A stretch of DNA of 64,000 nucleotides from Paenibacillus durus (GTDB lineage: Bacteria > Bacillota > Bacilli > Paenibacillales > Paenibacillaceae): the NCBI RefSeq assembly GCF_000756615.1, contig NZ_CP009288.1:310001-374000 (forward strand). Reading direction: 5' to 3'. Numbering within the stretch: the first letter of the stretch is position 1; each line of letters begins with the position of its first letter. The notes beneath the pieces are model-generated. The model ran no database searches and was not told where the DNA came from. It was given only the letters and a program-made list of their open reading frames with translations. Of this stretch, positions 16,865 to 24,942 are shown piece by piece. The position numbers were made by a program, and so were the translations under genes.

Positions 16865-17694
16865 AGATCCAATTGGCGCTCGACCGGATGAGCATAGAGG
16901 AAGCGGCAGCTATGGTCCGGCGTACGGAGCCCTATATCGACTGGATCGAGGTGGGTACCTCGCTGATCAAGGAATTCGGCATGGCGTCCGTAGAAGCGCT
17001 GAAGCGTGAATTTCCGCATAAAGTCATTGTGGCGGACATGAAGACCTTCGACAACGCCAAGTACGAATTCGAGTTGTGCTTTAGCGCAGGGGCGGATGTC
17101 GCGACTGTCATGGGCGCGGCACCGCCGGTTACCGTGGCGCTGTGCGTGGAGACGGCGCGGCGGATGGAGAAGCAGGTCATGATCGACCTGCTTCATACTT
17201 CGCCGGAGCAGCAGCGGGAATTGGCGCAGCACCCCGGAGCGATCCACTGCCTGCATGTCAGCAAGGACCAGCAGGAAGGCGGCGGCCGCAGGCTGGAAGT
17301 GGCAGGCGGCGCGGACGCCGGGCATGGAAGCGATCCCGGGGCGCATGGCGCTGCGGGAGGCCCAAGCGGCTGCCGGGCCGAAGCGTATGGCGCTGCCGGA
17401 GGCCCAAGCGGCGACCGAGCCGGAGTGCAAGGGTCTGCCGGGGTTCGGGAGGGCAGCGGTGAAGGCGCATACGGCGGCGATCCGGGCGCCGAAGGTGTGG
17501 CAGGCCTTAGGATTGCCGCTGCCGGAGGCATTACGCTGGAGTCGCTGCCGGGTCTGATGGCGCTGAAGCCGGAGGTCATTATCGTCGGCTCGGCGATTAC
17601 GAAGGCGCCCGATCCGGCGCAGGCGGCCCGCGAGTTCAAGGAGCGTATTCGGGAATATAGCGGAAAGAGCCAGAAGGGCAGCAGTTCGAACTGA
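16861..17694 (+). CDS. 3-hexulose-6-phosphate synthase/KGPDC-like enzyme with a repeat-rich insert
   Basis: A member of the orotidine-decarboxylase superfamily: LALD (residues 5-8), WIEVGTSL (28-35), VADMKTFD (57-64), LHVSKDQQ (131-138), AAAGGI (219-224) and IIVGSAIT (near 241). These are the metal and phosphate residues of HPS/3-keto-gulonate-6-phosphate decarboxylases. The family is usually about 210 residues; this protein has 277 because about 75 Gly/Ala-rich residues (about 139-214) replace the short loop after strand 6. The insert derives in part from a 42-base tandem duplication. GTG start with GGAGG ten bases upstream, overlapping the MFS stop. Likely reaction: decarboxylation of a keto-sugar acid phosphate, or formaldehyde fixation. 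Confidence 0.7.
   Translation: MKIQLALDRMSIEEAAAMVRRTEPYIDWIEVGTSLIKEFGMASVEALKREFPHKVIVADMKTFDNAKYEFELCFSAGADVATVMGAAPPVTVALCVETARRMEKQVMIDLLHTSPEQQRELAQHPGAIHCLHVSKDQQEGGGRRLEVAGGADAGHGSDPGAHGAAGGPSGCRAEAYGAAGGPSGDRAGVQGSAGVREGSGEGAYGGDPGAEGVAGLRIAAAGGITLESLPGLMALKPEVIIVGSAITKAPDPAQAAREFKERIREYSGKSQKGSSSN
17347..17412 (+). repeat. 42-base tandem duplication inside the HPS-like gene
   Basis: The 24 bases at 17347-17370 recur at 17389-17412 with one difference, period 42 (14 codons). Both copies encode GAAGGPSG. The duplication lies in the low-complexity insert and keeps the reading frame. Confidence 0.7.
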
Positions 17695-17786
17695 AAAGTA
17701 CAACACACGAAATGAATAGAGGGAGCATATCCGGGACAAGAAGCAGATTCAGCCTATTCAAAAGCAGATAAGGAGTGACCGCCAAG

Positions 17787-18335
17787 ATGAGCAAGCTGAA
17801 GGAAATTCTCTCGGAAGCTAGTGAAGTGCTGGAACGTGTGGATGAAGCGGATGTGACGGAAACGGCTGTGCTGCTGGCAGGAGGGCAGCGGATCTTTGTT
17901 GTGGGCGAGGGCAGGTCGGGCCTTGTGGCGAAATCATTCGCCATGCGGATGATGCATTTGGGCGCGACCGTGTATGTCATCGGCGAGACGATTACTCCGT
18001 CCATCTCCCCAGGCGACATCCTGGTGGCCGTATCCGGATCGGGAACGACGCACGGCGTCGTCTGGACGGCGCAGAAGGCCCGCGAACTGGGCGCGTTCAT
18101 GATCGCCCTGACGACGGACGGCGATTCACCGCTTGGCAAATGCGCCTCCCGGCTCTTAATGATCCCGGCGGCGACCAAGCAGCGCCGCGAGGGTGAACGC
18201 CGAAGCGTCCAGCCGCTCGGCTCCCTGTTCGACCAGTGCGTCCATCTCGTGCTGGACAGCGTCTGCCTGAGCTATGCAGAGCTGCGGGGCGTCGATCATT
18301 TGGCGGCATACAAGCTGCACAGCAATGTTGAATAG
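17787..18335 (+). CDS. hxlB: 6-phospho-3-hexuloisomerase (SIS domain)
   Basis: A 182-residue SIS-domain protein: IFVVGEGRSGLVAKSFAMRM near residue 36 and VAVSGSGTTHG near 78 form the sugar-phosphate site. Length and the R-S-G/S-G-S-G-T-T pattern match PHI enzymes, which convert hexulose-6-phosphate to fructose-6-phosphate. An in-frame GTG at 17775 lies inside the AAGGAG ribosome site, so the ATG at 17787 is the start. Together with the HPS-like gene 92 bases upstream it forms a ribulose-monophosphate-type pair at the end of the operon. Confidence 0.75.
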   Translation: MSKLKEILSEASEVLERVDEADVTETAVLLAGGQRIFVVGEGRSGLVAKSFAMRMMHLGATVYVIGETITPSISPGDILVAVSGSGTTHGVVWTAQKARELGAFMIALTTDGDSPLGKCASRLLMIPAATKQRREGERRSVQPLGSLFDQCVHLVLDSVCLSYAELRGVDHLAAYKLHSNVE

Positions 18336-18669
18336 CGGCGGCTCTACCGCCGCTATAGAATTTTAGCAGTCCCTCGCGCCTATGCGGCGGGGGGCTGCTT
18401 TTTGTGATTCAAGAATATAGAAAATGACCCTCCGCAAGTGACCGTTCCCGCAGCCCGAACACGATTGCCGCTCTGGAGAATCCCTGCTCAGAGAGGCCCG
18501 ATCTTGCGCCAGATAAGCCCTTGTCCGGTGTCTGGCCCAGCCGGCGGCAGGCTTTCTGGCTCAGCCGGATTTTTTCCGGGAGTGTGAATTTCCGAAACGG
18601 GGATTATTCATGGTACAATATTTTTTAGTATTTAAGCTTGTCGATAGAACGTGGGAGGCATTATTTGAT
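18336..18669. other. intergenic region after hxlB
   Basis: It starts with a GC-rich hairpin (18332-18356, overlapping the hxlB stop) and a rho-independent terminator (18365-18404). A -10-like TACAAT at 18613-18618 probably belongs to the DUF445 gene. I see nothing else supported here. Confidence 0.5.
18365..18404 (+). terminator. rho-independent terminator of the sugar-acid operon
   Basis: AGCAG-x-CCC and GGG-x-CTGCT form a GC-rich stem (18365-18398) followed by TTTTTG. Confidence 0.65.
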
Positions 18670-19920
18670 ATGAAATCCAGAAACTTGGCTGCAATTTCAC
18701 TTGTGGCAATGGCGTGCGGCTTTCTGCTGACGCTGTTTTTGCCTGAGAATACGGCGGTAAAGCTGCTCCGGGGCGGCTTTGAGGCCGGACTGGTCGGCGG
18801 CATAGCCGACTGGTTTGCGGTTACGGCGCTGTTCCGCCATCCGCTCGGCCTTCCTATTCCGCATACTTCCTTACTGCTGAAGAACCGGAATAAGATCGTA
18901 GAGTCCCTGATTTCGGCAATGGAGAACGAACTGCTGAACAAGGAGAGCATCCAGAACAAGCTGCGCGGAATCAAGTTCATCTCGCTGGGGTCTTCGATGC
19001 TCACAAAGTTCTTCAGCCGCAAGCAGACGAGAGTGGAAATTTTGGCTCGCCTGAGTGTCCTTGTGAGCCAGATCCCAGGAGAAAAGGCGCTGCCGTATCT
19101 TCAGTCGGCGCTCGCGGGTTATGTCCGGAACGCGGACCTCAAGCAGACCGCCGATACGGTCCTTACGAGGCTGCTCCATGACGGCAGGGACAAGGAAGCC
19201 CTCGATTACGGGCTCGAACAGGCCGAGGTCTGGCTCAGCCGTCCGGAGACGAAGGCTATGCTCGGCCAACTCGCGTCTTCCAAGCTTGCCGAGGTGAAGC
19301 TGGGCGGACTGAAAGGAGTGGCTTTTCAGGCTTTTGTCGGCTTCGTCGATGAAGAGATGCTGGGCGAGCTGCTGCAGAACATGCTGCGGTCCGCTATCCG
19401 CGATATTCAGGATGAGGACAACGTCTACCGCGAGGACATTATCCGGGAGATCCGTGTCGCCCTGTTCCAGCTGGTGAATGACGAGGAGCGGATGAAAGCT
19501 CTGGCGGACTGGGCTTCGGCCGAACTTGAGGGCCAGGAGGCGGGAGCCTTTCTGCTGGCCCGGCTTGAGGAGATTCGCGGCAGGGTACTCGCTCTGCTGG
19601 AAGAAGACCGCGTCCGCGGGGGGCGGGGGCTGTTCGCTGCGTATGCCCTGCTCGCCCGCCGCATCGCCGGGGAGAAGGAATGGGTCTTCGAATGGGAGGG
19701 CAAAATCCGTTCCTCGCTAATCGCGTTCGCGGAGGCGAACCATTACCGGATCGGCGTGCTGGTGAAGGAAAACCTCGACAAAATGGACGACGCCAGCCTG
19801 GTCGCCATGCTGGAGCAGAAGGTCGGGAAGGACCTGCAATGGATCCGCGTCAACGGCGCGGTGTGCGGGTTCGTGGTTGGTCTGGCGCTTACCCTAATCC
19901 AATGGATCCCGTTAACTTAA
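18670..19920 (+). CDS. DUF445 family membrane-associated protein
   Basis: A 416-residue protein with hydrophobic segments at both ends (residues about 5-27 and 393-414) and a long helical middle. The N-terminal GGFEAGLVGGIADWFAVTALFRHPLG motif region defines DUF445 (YheB/YjiN-like proteins). Function is unknown; it is probably anchored at the membrane. An ATG-less extension to 18610 exists, but the ATG at 18670 has GGGAGG eleven bases upstream. It stands alone, ending in a good terminator. Confidence 0.8.
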   Translation: MKSRNLAAISLVAMACGFLLTLFLPENTAVKLLRGGFEAGLVGGIADWFAVTALFRHPLGLPIPHTSLLLKNRNKIVESLISAMENELLNKESIQNKLRGIKFISLGSSMLTKFFSRKQTRVEILARLSVLVSQIPGEKALPYLQSALAGYVRNADLKQTADTVLTRLLHDGRDKEALDYGLEQAEVWLSRPETKAMLGQLASSKLAEVKLGGLKGVAFQAFVGFVDEEMLGELLQNMLRSAIRDIQDEDNVYREDIIREIRVALFQLVNDEERMKALADWASAELEGQEAGAFLLARLEEIRGRVLALLEEDRVRGGRGLFAAYALLARRIAGEKEWVFEWEGKIRSSLIAFAEANHYRIGVLVKENLDKMDDASLVAMLEQKVGKDLQWIRVNGAVCGFVVGLALTLIQWIPLT

Positions 19921-19940
19921 ACGGGACGCGCTAATGTTTA

Positions 19941-19996
19941 AAGGGCAAGGCTGCCGGAGCTCATGTGAGCATCCGGGGCCTTGCCCTTTTTCTTTT
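19941..19996 (+). terminator. rho-independent terminator after the DUF445 gene
   Basis: AAGGGCAAGG at 19941-19950 pairs with CCTTGCCCTT at 19979-19988, with an inner stem CCGG/CCGG, followed by a T run. Confidence 0.75.
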
Positions 19997-20105
19997 AGTC
20001 TATCTCTCTTAAGAAAAATAAAGCCGACACATCCGTACAGTCGTAGCAGGGTTTGGGGTTCGGGGTTCCTGCCATGAGGGGGTTCCGCCGCTGACTCGCA
20101 GTGAA

Positions 20106-20432
20106 TTACAATTCTTTTTTGCCGGTACTGACTGTATACGCTTCCAGAACGGGGAGTACGAAAATTTTGCCGTCCCCGAAAGAGCCGTGATCGCCGGTTC
20201 TTGCCGTCCGCTTCACAATGTCGATGACTTCCTCCTTGTCATCCTCAGGAATAACCATCATCAGCATTTTTTTCGAAATCTGGTTGTAGTGGTTCGTGCC
20301 GACTTGAATTCCTTTTTGCTTACCGCGTCCCAATATATCCATTTTACTGATGGAAGGAAAACCTGCGGCCAGCAGTTCCGCCATCACTTCATCGGCCTTC
20401 TCCGGTCTTACGATAATTTCGAGCATCAACAT
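20106..20432 (-). CDS. PII-family signal protein, NifI1-like
   Basis: A 108-residue PII protein. It begins MLMLEIIVRPEKADEVM and holds the T-loop region GRGKQKGIQVGTNHY, the central MLMMVIPEDDKEEV and the B-loop TGDHGSFGDGKIFVLPV. The GRGKQKGIQVG T-loop and the short MMV-x-E-D segment resemble NifI1 (GlnB-like proteins that control nitrogenase in archaea and anaerobes) more than GlnK. It should bind ATP/ADP and 2-oxoglutarate and touch a target via the T-loop. The start at 20432 has AAAGGGTGG six bases before it. No nif or amtB gene is nearby, so the target is open. Confidence 0.75.
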   Translation of the reverse strand: MLMLEIIVRPEKADEVMAELLAAGFPSISKMDILGRGKQKGIQVGTNHYNQISKKMLMMVIPEDDKEEVIDIVKRTARTGDHGSFGDGKIFVLPVLEAYTVSTGKKEL

Positions 20433-20584
20433 AACAATCCACCCTTTCCACGGACAAAAGATATGCAGGGTGTTGCCGACTAGGGGGCTAAGATGATTAA
20501 TTCGGCATGGCAACGCTTACACCGTTATTATACATCGGATAAGAATGCCTAAAAGTGAATATTGTCATTGCATAACAATTAATT

Positions 20585-21691
20585 TCATTTCCGGCGCTGA
20601 CAGAGTCCAGAGTATAGAAGCTCCAACCGATCAGCCGTTCTCGCCCAATCGAAAGTCTGAAACGCGTCCCGCCGCCCTTGCATTCCGATGGCGGCGGCCC
20701 GCTTCGGGCTGCGGGCAAGCGGCAGCATCATTCGGGCAAAAGAAGCGGCCTCCCGGTAGCGCTCCACGAGGAAGCCGTTGCGGCCGGATGATATGATTTC
20801 GCGGATACCGCCGTTATTGGAGGCGATGACCGGCAGTCCGGCGGCCATGGCTTCCACATTGACCAGGCCGAATGATTCATGCCGCTGCGAAGGGCAGACC
20901 AGACAGTCGGCAATCTGGTACATCCGGTGAATTTCCTCGTGCGGAACGCCGCCGATAAAAGAAACGGACAGGCGCAGACGCCGGGCGAGCTGATTGAGCT
21001 TCCGCATATAGGCTGGCTTCCCCGTGCCGGCGATTACGAGATGCACGGGCAGCCGCCTATTCAGCATAGCCGCCGCCCGCATCAGGATGGGCACGCCTTT
21101 GCGGGGAATAAGCCGGCCGACGAATAGAACGGTAAAGCGGCGGGGCAGCCCATATTCCCGGCGGAGCAGCTTCCGCTGATCGTCTGGAAGCGGTGTGAAC
21201 CGGGACAGGTCGGCGCCCAGCGGCACAACTGCAACCGGGAGGCGGGCAGAGGTGAATCGGCGGTCCAGCCTGCCGCGCAGCGACTGGCTGTTGACGGCGA
21301 TAAGATCCGCGTGGCCAAGGCTCAGAGCGACCTTCGGGTCGCTGGGCACAAAGGTCAGGGAGTGCAGGAATAACACGACCGGAATGTGAGGGAAGGCCCG
21401 CTTCACGGCAGCCGCCAAATGCGGACGGTTGTCAACTTGAATAAGCTCATACGGTTCCTCCCGGAGGGCATCCAGCGTTTCGGCAAGGTAGAGGCCGGGA
21501 GTATCCGCAGGCAGGCGGATCAGCCTGACTCCTTCGCGCTCTTCAAGCCCGGGAAGTCCCGGCATTCTCCGGCTGATTACGGTGGTGCTGTGGCGGCGGG
21601 CGAGCAGTCTGGCCGTCTCCCAGATACAGATTTCCACGGAACCGCTGCCCGGAAGCGGAAACCGTCCCGGCGCTATCATACAGATCTTCAT
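20585..21691 (-). CDS. glycosyltransferase family 4, CotSA-like
   Basis: A 368-residue GT-B glycosyltransferase. The N-terminal MKICMIAPGRFPLPGSGSVE is the glycine-rich acceptor loop, VGRLIPRKGV (near 195) opens the second Rossmann domain, and ESFGLVNVEAMAAGLPVI (near 270) is the E-x7-E retaining motif that binds the nucleotide sugar. Spore coat protein CotSA and related enzymes share this style. The ATG at 21691 has GGAAAGGAG seven bases before it; the longer frame to 21736 lacks one. Divergent from the YheC/D gene, which also relates to the spore coat. Confidence 0.85.
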   Translation of the reverse strand: MKICMIAPGRFPLPGSGSVEICIWETARLLARRHSTTVISRRMPGLPGLEEREGVRLIRLPADTPGLYLAETLDALREEPYELIQVDNRPHLAAAVKRAFPHIPVVLFLHSLTFVPSDPKVALSLGHADLIAVNSQSLRGRLDRRFTSARLPVAVVPLGADLSRFTPLPDDQRKLLRREYGLPRRFTVLFVGRLIPRKGVPILMRAAAMLNRRLPVHLVIAGTGKPAYMRKLNQLARRLRLSVSFIGGVPHEEIHRMYQIADCLVCPSQRHESFGLVNVEAMAAGLPVIASNNGGIREIISSGRNGFLVERYREAASFARMMLPLARSPKRAAAIGMQGRRDAFQTFDWARTADRLELLYSGLCQRRK

Positions 21692-21866
21692 CGTTAGGCT
21701 CCTTTCCCAAGCAGCGGATTTTCTTCTTGTTTGCACTATATGCTCATGTCTCTCGGGGAGTCACTTTCTTTACTGGAGAGCGGCGTCTATCCAATGCGAA
21801 AGCTTTCGCCGAAGCATAGTTTACCTTGTATGAGTATCATGCTTCGACAGGACCTAGTGAACGGGA

Positions 21867-22652
21867 GTGTGGAATGGAAGGATGAAAGCAAAATCGACAC
21901 TGACAAGCAAATGGATCAAGACGAAGGTGCTGCTCCGCAGTCCGGAAATATCGCCGTTGATTCCGGAGACGGCAAGACTGACCCGCGAGAATGCCAAGAG
22001 AATGTTGGACAAATACGGAATGGTGTATATCAAGCCGGAGGTAGGCACTTACGGAAACGGAGTCATTCGGGCCGAGCGCCGATCGGGTGAAAAGGGGGCC
22101 GCGTACTGGTATCAGAGCGGGACCAAGCAGAGAACCTTCGGCACCTTTGAGGCATTCTATACCTCACTTAAAGGGAAGACGGGCAGCCGCAAGTACCTGA
22201 TTCAAAAAGGAATCGACCTGCTGAAAGCGGGTGGCAAGCGCTTCGATATCCGCGTCATGGTTCAGCGCAGTCCCAGCGGAATCTGGGAAACGACGGGGCT
22301 GATCGGCAGAGTGGCCGGGGTGGGAAAGATCGTTACGAACTACCATGCCGGCGGCAAGCCGACGGCGGTGGAGAAGCTGCTCGCCCCGCATACGAGCGAT
22401 GCGCTTCGGGCTGAGACGATGAAGCGTCTGCGGAAGCTCGGCAAAGATGTCGGGCAATTTTACAAGAAAAAATACCCGGGGTTCAAGCAGCTTGGGGTCG
22501 ATGTCGGCCTCGACCGTTCCCTGACTCCATGGATCATTGAAGTCAACACCAATCCCGATCCGTACATTTTTAATCAGCTTTCGGATAAAACCATGTACCG
22601 CAAGGTTATGGCCTACCGCCGGGCGCAGCAGACAACCCGTCCCAAGCGTTAG
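21867..22652 (+). CDS. YheC/YheD family ATP-grasp protein
   Basis: About 260 residues of an ATP-grasp protein. YIKPEVGTYGNGVIR (near residue 54) is the first ATP-binding strand pair, RKYLIQKGIDLL follows, then the central RFDIRVMVQRS (near 125), and GVDVGLDRSLTPWIIEVNTNPDP (near 225) supplies the metal ligands E and N. The YheC/YheD family is associated with spore coats in Bacillus. The start is uncertain: GTG at 21867 or ATG at 21882, neither with ideal spacing (a GGAAGG abuts the ATG). Confidence 0.8.
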   Translation: MWNGRMKAKSTLTSKWIKTKVLLRSPEISPLIPETARLTRENAKRMLDKYGMVYIKPEVGTYGNGVIRAERRSGEKGAAYWYQSGTKQRTFGTFEAFYTSLKGKTGSRKYLIQKGIDLLKAGGKRFDIRVMVQRSPSGIWETTGLIGRVAGVGKIVTNYHAGGKPTAVEKLLAPHTSDALRAETMKRLRKLGKDVGQFYKKKYPGFKQLGVDVGLDRSLTPWIIEVNTNPDPYIFNQLSDKTMYRKVMAYRRAQQTTRPKR

Positions 22653-22840
22653 AACCTGCACTCTTTTCTTTCTGAAAATGAATTAAATCTAAGAAAAACT
22701 TGCATATTGCGTTTCATCCTGCAAAATAAAGGGTAAATACAAAAAAACTGTGGAAAAGATCGAATTTCGTCAGGAGCAGTAACAACGCAGTCTGTAGAAC
22801 AGTTCGTCTATTATTCATTTTTGGAAAAAGGGGTGGGAGT

Positions 22841-23761
22841 TTGAACGGATCGATGACGTTGTCGATAGCCATTTGCACCCGGAACAGACATGAGGATTTA
22901 AGGAAATGCCTGAAGTCGATATTTAGCCAGAGGGATATTGCAGGCGCGGTGATTGAAATTCTGATCATTGACGACGGCGATACGCAGGAATCCTGGTTGG
23001 ATGAGGTCAGGAGGGAACTGCCTCCCGGTATGGAACTGGGCTACCACCGGAAGAATCGGGAGGAAGCGGGCCTGCTTAAATCACGGATTTATGCGACCCA
23101 TGCCTCTAAATATGAGACCCTTCTGTTCCTGGATGACGATGTAGAGCTGGAAGCGGATTATCTGGCCGTACTTCTGCGGACATTTGAACGCTATCCTGAT
23201 GCCGTCGGCGTTGGCGGAGTAGACCAGAGCTTCTCCTGCTCCCTGAAGGGCAGACTGCTCATGCTGATAAGCGGCCGAAGCCGTTTCGACCCCGGGAAGC
23301 TGTCTTACAGCGGATTTGCTTCCGCCATGAATTTGTGGAACCGGCAGAAACGGGTCTTCCGGACCGAATTCCTGCACGGATGCAATATGTGCTTCCGCAA
23401 GTCGGCGCTGCGGGATGTAAAAGTGGTTGAATGGCTGAACGGCTACAGCCTTGGCGAAGACCTGTATCTGTCCTATCTGGCAGGGCTGCACGGGCCGATG
23501 ATTATAAATCCGGAGCTCAAGCTGGTGCACCACGGGTCGCCGGCTTCCAGAGACAAGGAGGAACAGGTCGCCTATACCAAAGTTATCAACCACTATGAGC
23601 TGCTGAAGCTCAGAACCGGCATAACGCCTTTCCGCTATGCCATGCTGCTGTGGACAGCCGGATTTTTATACGCGGAAACGGCCCTCCGGCGCCGGAAGGA
23701 GGCAAGCAGCGGCTATCTCAGAGGCATACGGGAGCTCAGAGGGGCGCAGACCCGAAGCTAA
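22841..23761 (+). CDS. glycosyltransferase family 2
   Basis: A 306-residue GT-A enzyme: SIAICTRNRHEDL start, LIIDDGDTQE (near residue 43), FLDDDVELEADYL (near 95, DxD metal site), and GCNMCFRKSAL then GYSLGEDLYLSY (near 180-205, ED catalytic base). A hydrophobic segment near 265-280 may hold it at the membrane. It should transfer a sugar to a surface or spore polymer, and two other envelope genes lie upstream. TTG start at 22841 has AAGGGGTGGGAG just upstream; an ATG at 22853 is an alternative. Confidence 0.82.
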   Translation: MNGSMTLSIAICTRNRHEDLRKCLKSIFSQRDIAGAVIEILIIDDGDTQESWLDEVRRELPPGMELGYHRKNREEAGLLKSRIYATHASKYETLLFLDDDVELEADYLAVLLRTFERYPDAVGVGGVDQSFSCSLKGRLLMLISGRSRFDPGKLSYSGFASAMNLWNRQKRVFRTEFLHGCNMCFRKSALRDVKVVEWLNGYSLGEDLYLSYLAGLHGPMIINPELKLVHHGSPASRDKEEQVAYTKVINHYELLKLRTGITPFRYAMLLWTAGFLYAETALRRRKEASSGYLRGIRELRGAQTRS

Positions 23762-24119
23762 TCCTCTGGTGTCTGATTTACGGCTTCTGCACCGGAGTCG
23801 ATACCCCGAAACCGGACTTATATCCGCTTTTTACAAAGTATACAGAGCACCCGAACCATGGGCGAAAGAAGCCTTGGCGGGTGCTTTTCGTTTTGAATAA
23901 TAGCCTTTGAGTCCCCTCGTGTGTTAGCTTCTCTGTTATCGTATACTGGTATGGCAGAGTTCTTCGTATATCATCGGCTTTACGCTACTCAGAAAGGGGC
24001 CTTAATGGAATGAACTGCTTGGCGGTACCGGCATACATTAGCAGAGAAGACCGCGAGGGTGGACTGCGGGATTTCATCAACGAGCCTCCTCTTTGCCCGA
24101 ACACTAGGAGGGTCCGGCT
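23762..24119. other. intergenic region before the C39-like peptidase
   Basis: It holds one terminator (23846-23890). A T-box-like string near 24056 was considered and rejected. AGGAGGG at 24106-24112 is the ribosome site of the next gene. Nothing else is supported. Confidence 0.4.
23846..23890 (+). terminator. rho-independent terminator
   Basis: AGCACCCG at 23846-23853 pairs with CGGGTGCT at 23878-23885, followed by TTTTCGTTTTG. It ends the glycosyltransferase gene. Confidence 0.7.
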
Positions 24120-24734
24120 TTGGCGGCAGAACGCTGTTGCTTTATGACGAGTACCGTTACCGGAAAAAAGCTTAATCTGGAGCCTTACACCCAGTGGGCG
24201 CCGGGCGTCCGGTCTGCTTCGTCCGCCTGCGGGCCCGCCACGATGGCCGCGATTACGGAGTATTGGGGCAAGAAGCTGGGGAGGCCGGACCTTATCGGCA
24301 AGGAGCGTTTCCGCTCTAAGGCGGAGCATATCAATCATTTGTACGGGAGATACGGCGGAAGGCCGTGGGGGATGAGCGCGCGCGGTTTCGCCAAGGGGAT
24401 TAAGGCGTATCTCAGGGCATCTCTCGGAAACGAACCCGCGATTCGGCTGTGGAGCTTCAATGATTTCGCCTTGTACAAGGCGGAAATCGACGCGGGCCGG
24501 CCGGTGGCGGTGAAGTTCGACAAATGGTTCTCCCTGCACTGGTTCGGGAACTACGCGTACAACTATCACTGGACGGTGGGAACGGGCTATGAGATGACGG
24601 AGTCCGGTCTCTGGCTGATTATCCAGGATAACGGATCGAAACGGGCGAACGGAGCGTTTGCTGCAAGCCGGGAGCGCCGAATTGAATATGCTGGCAATCG
24701 CGAGGTAATAACGATGATGTCGGTGAATTTGTAG
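24120..24734 (+). CDS. C39-like (papain-fold) peptidase domain protein
   Basis: A 204-residue protein with a papain-like triad order: Cys in SSACGPATMAAI (near residue 37), His in NYHWTVGTGYE (near 147) and Asp/Asn in IIQDNGS (near 165). This fits C39_2-type cysteine peptidases. No signal peptide or leader-peptidase transporter domain is seen, so the substrate and location are unclear. The TTG at 24120 has a perfect AGGAGGG seven bases before it, which decides the start over the later ATG at 24144. It stands alone before the pullulanase promoter. Confidence 0.65.
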   Translation: MAAERCCFMTSTVTGKKLNLEPYTQWAPGVRSASSACGPATMAAITEYWGKKLGRPDLIGKERFRSKAEHINHLYGRYGGRPWGMSARGFAKGIKAYLRASLGNEPAIRLWSFNDFALYKAEIDAGRPVAVKFDKWFSLHWFGNYAYNYHWTVGTGYEMTESGLWLIIQDNGSKRANGAFAASRERRIEYAGNREVITMMSVNL

Positions 24735-24786
24735 TATTTTACAGAAAATCGGGTAATTTGCTTACAAAAAACGGAAATCTAGCAGT

Positions 24787-24815
24787 TTGACACCAGATTG
24801 GGCGCATTGTATAAT
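24787..24815 (+). promoter_or_regulatory. consensus sigma-A promoter for the pullulanase gene
   Basis: TTGACA at 24787-24792 and TATAAT at 24810-24815, with exactly 17 bases between, match the consensus at all 12 positions. The 5' leader is about 125 bases and contains a small hairpin CTTGGC/GCCAAG (24904-24920) shortly before the ribosome site. Confidence 0.85.
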
Positions 24816-24942
24816 CCCGGGGAATACAACAAAAAACGGCGTGCCCGTCCTTTCAGAGACCGCATCCGTTATAATAACAAATCAAACGTTTGCTCTGCGC
24901 GCGATCTTGGCAGATCGCCAAGAGTGAGAGAATAAAGGAGCC

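Noticed and set aside
20106..20432. Possible nitrogen-fixation locus around the PII-like gene
   Set aside because: No nifH, nifD, nifK or amtB homologue is present in the window; neighbours are glycosyltransferase and DUF445 genes.
24051..24120. T-box-like string (AGGGTGGAC TGCGG) upstream of the C39-like peptidase
   Set aside because: The leader is too short, there is no specifier hairpin and no U-tailed terminator, and the gene is not an aminoacylation or amino-acid gene.
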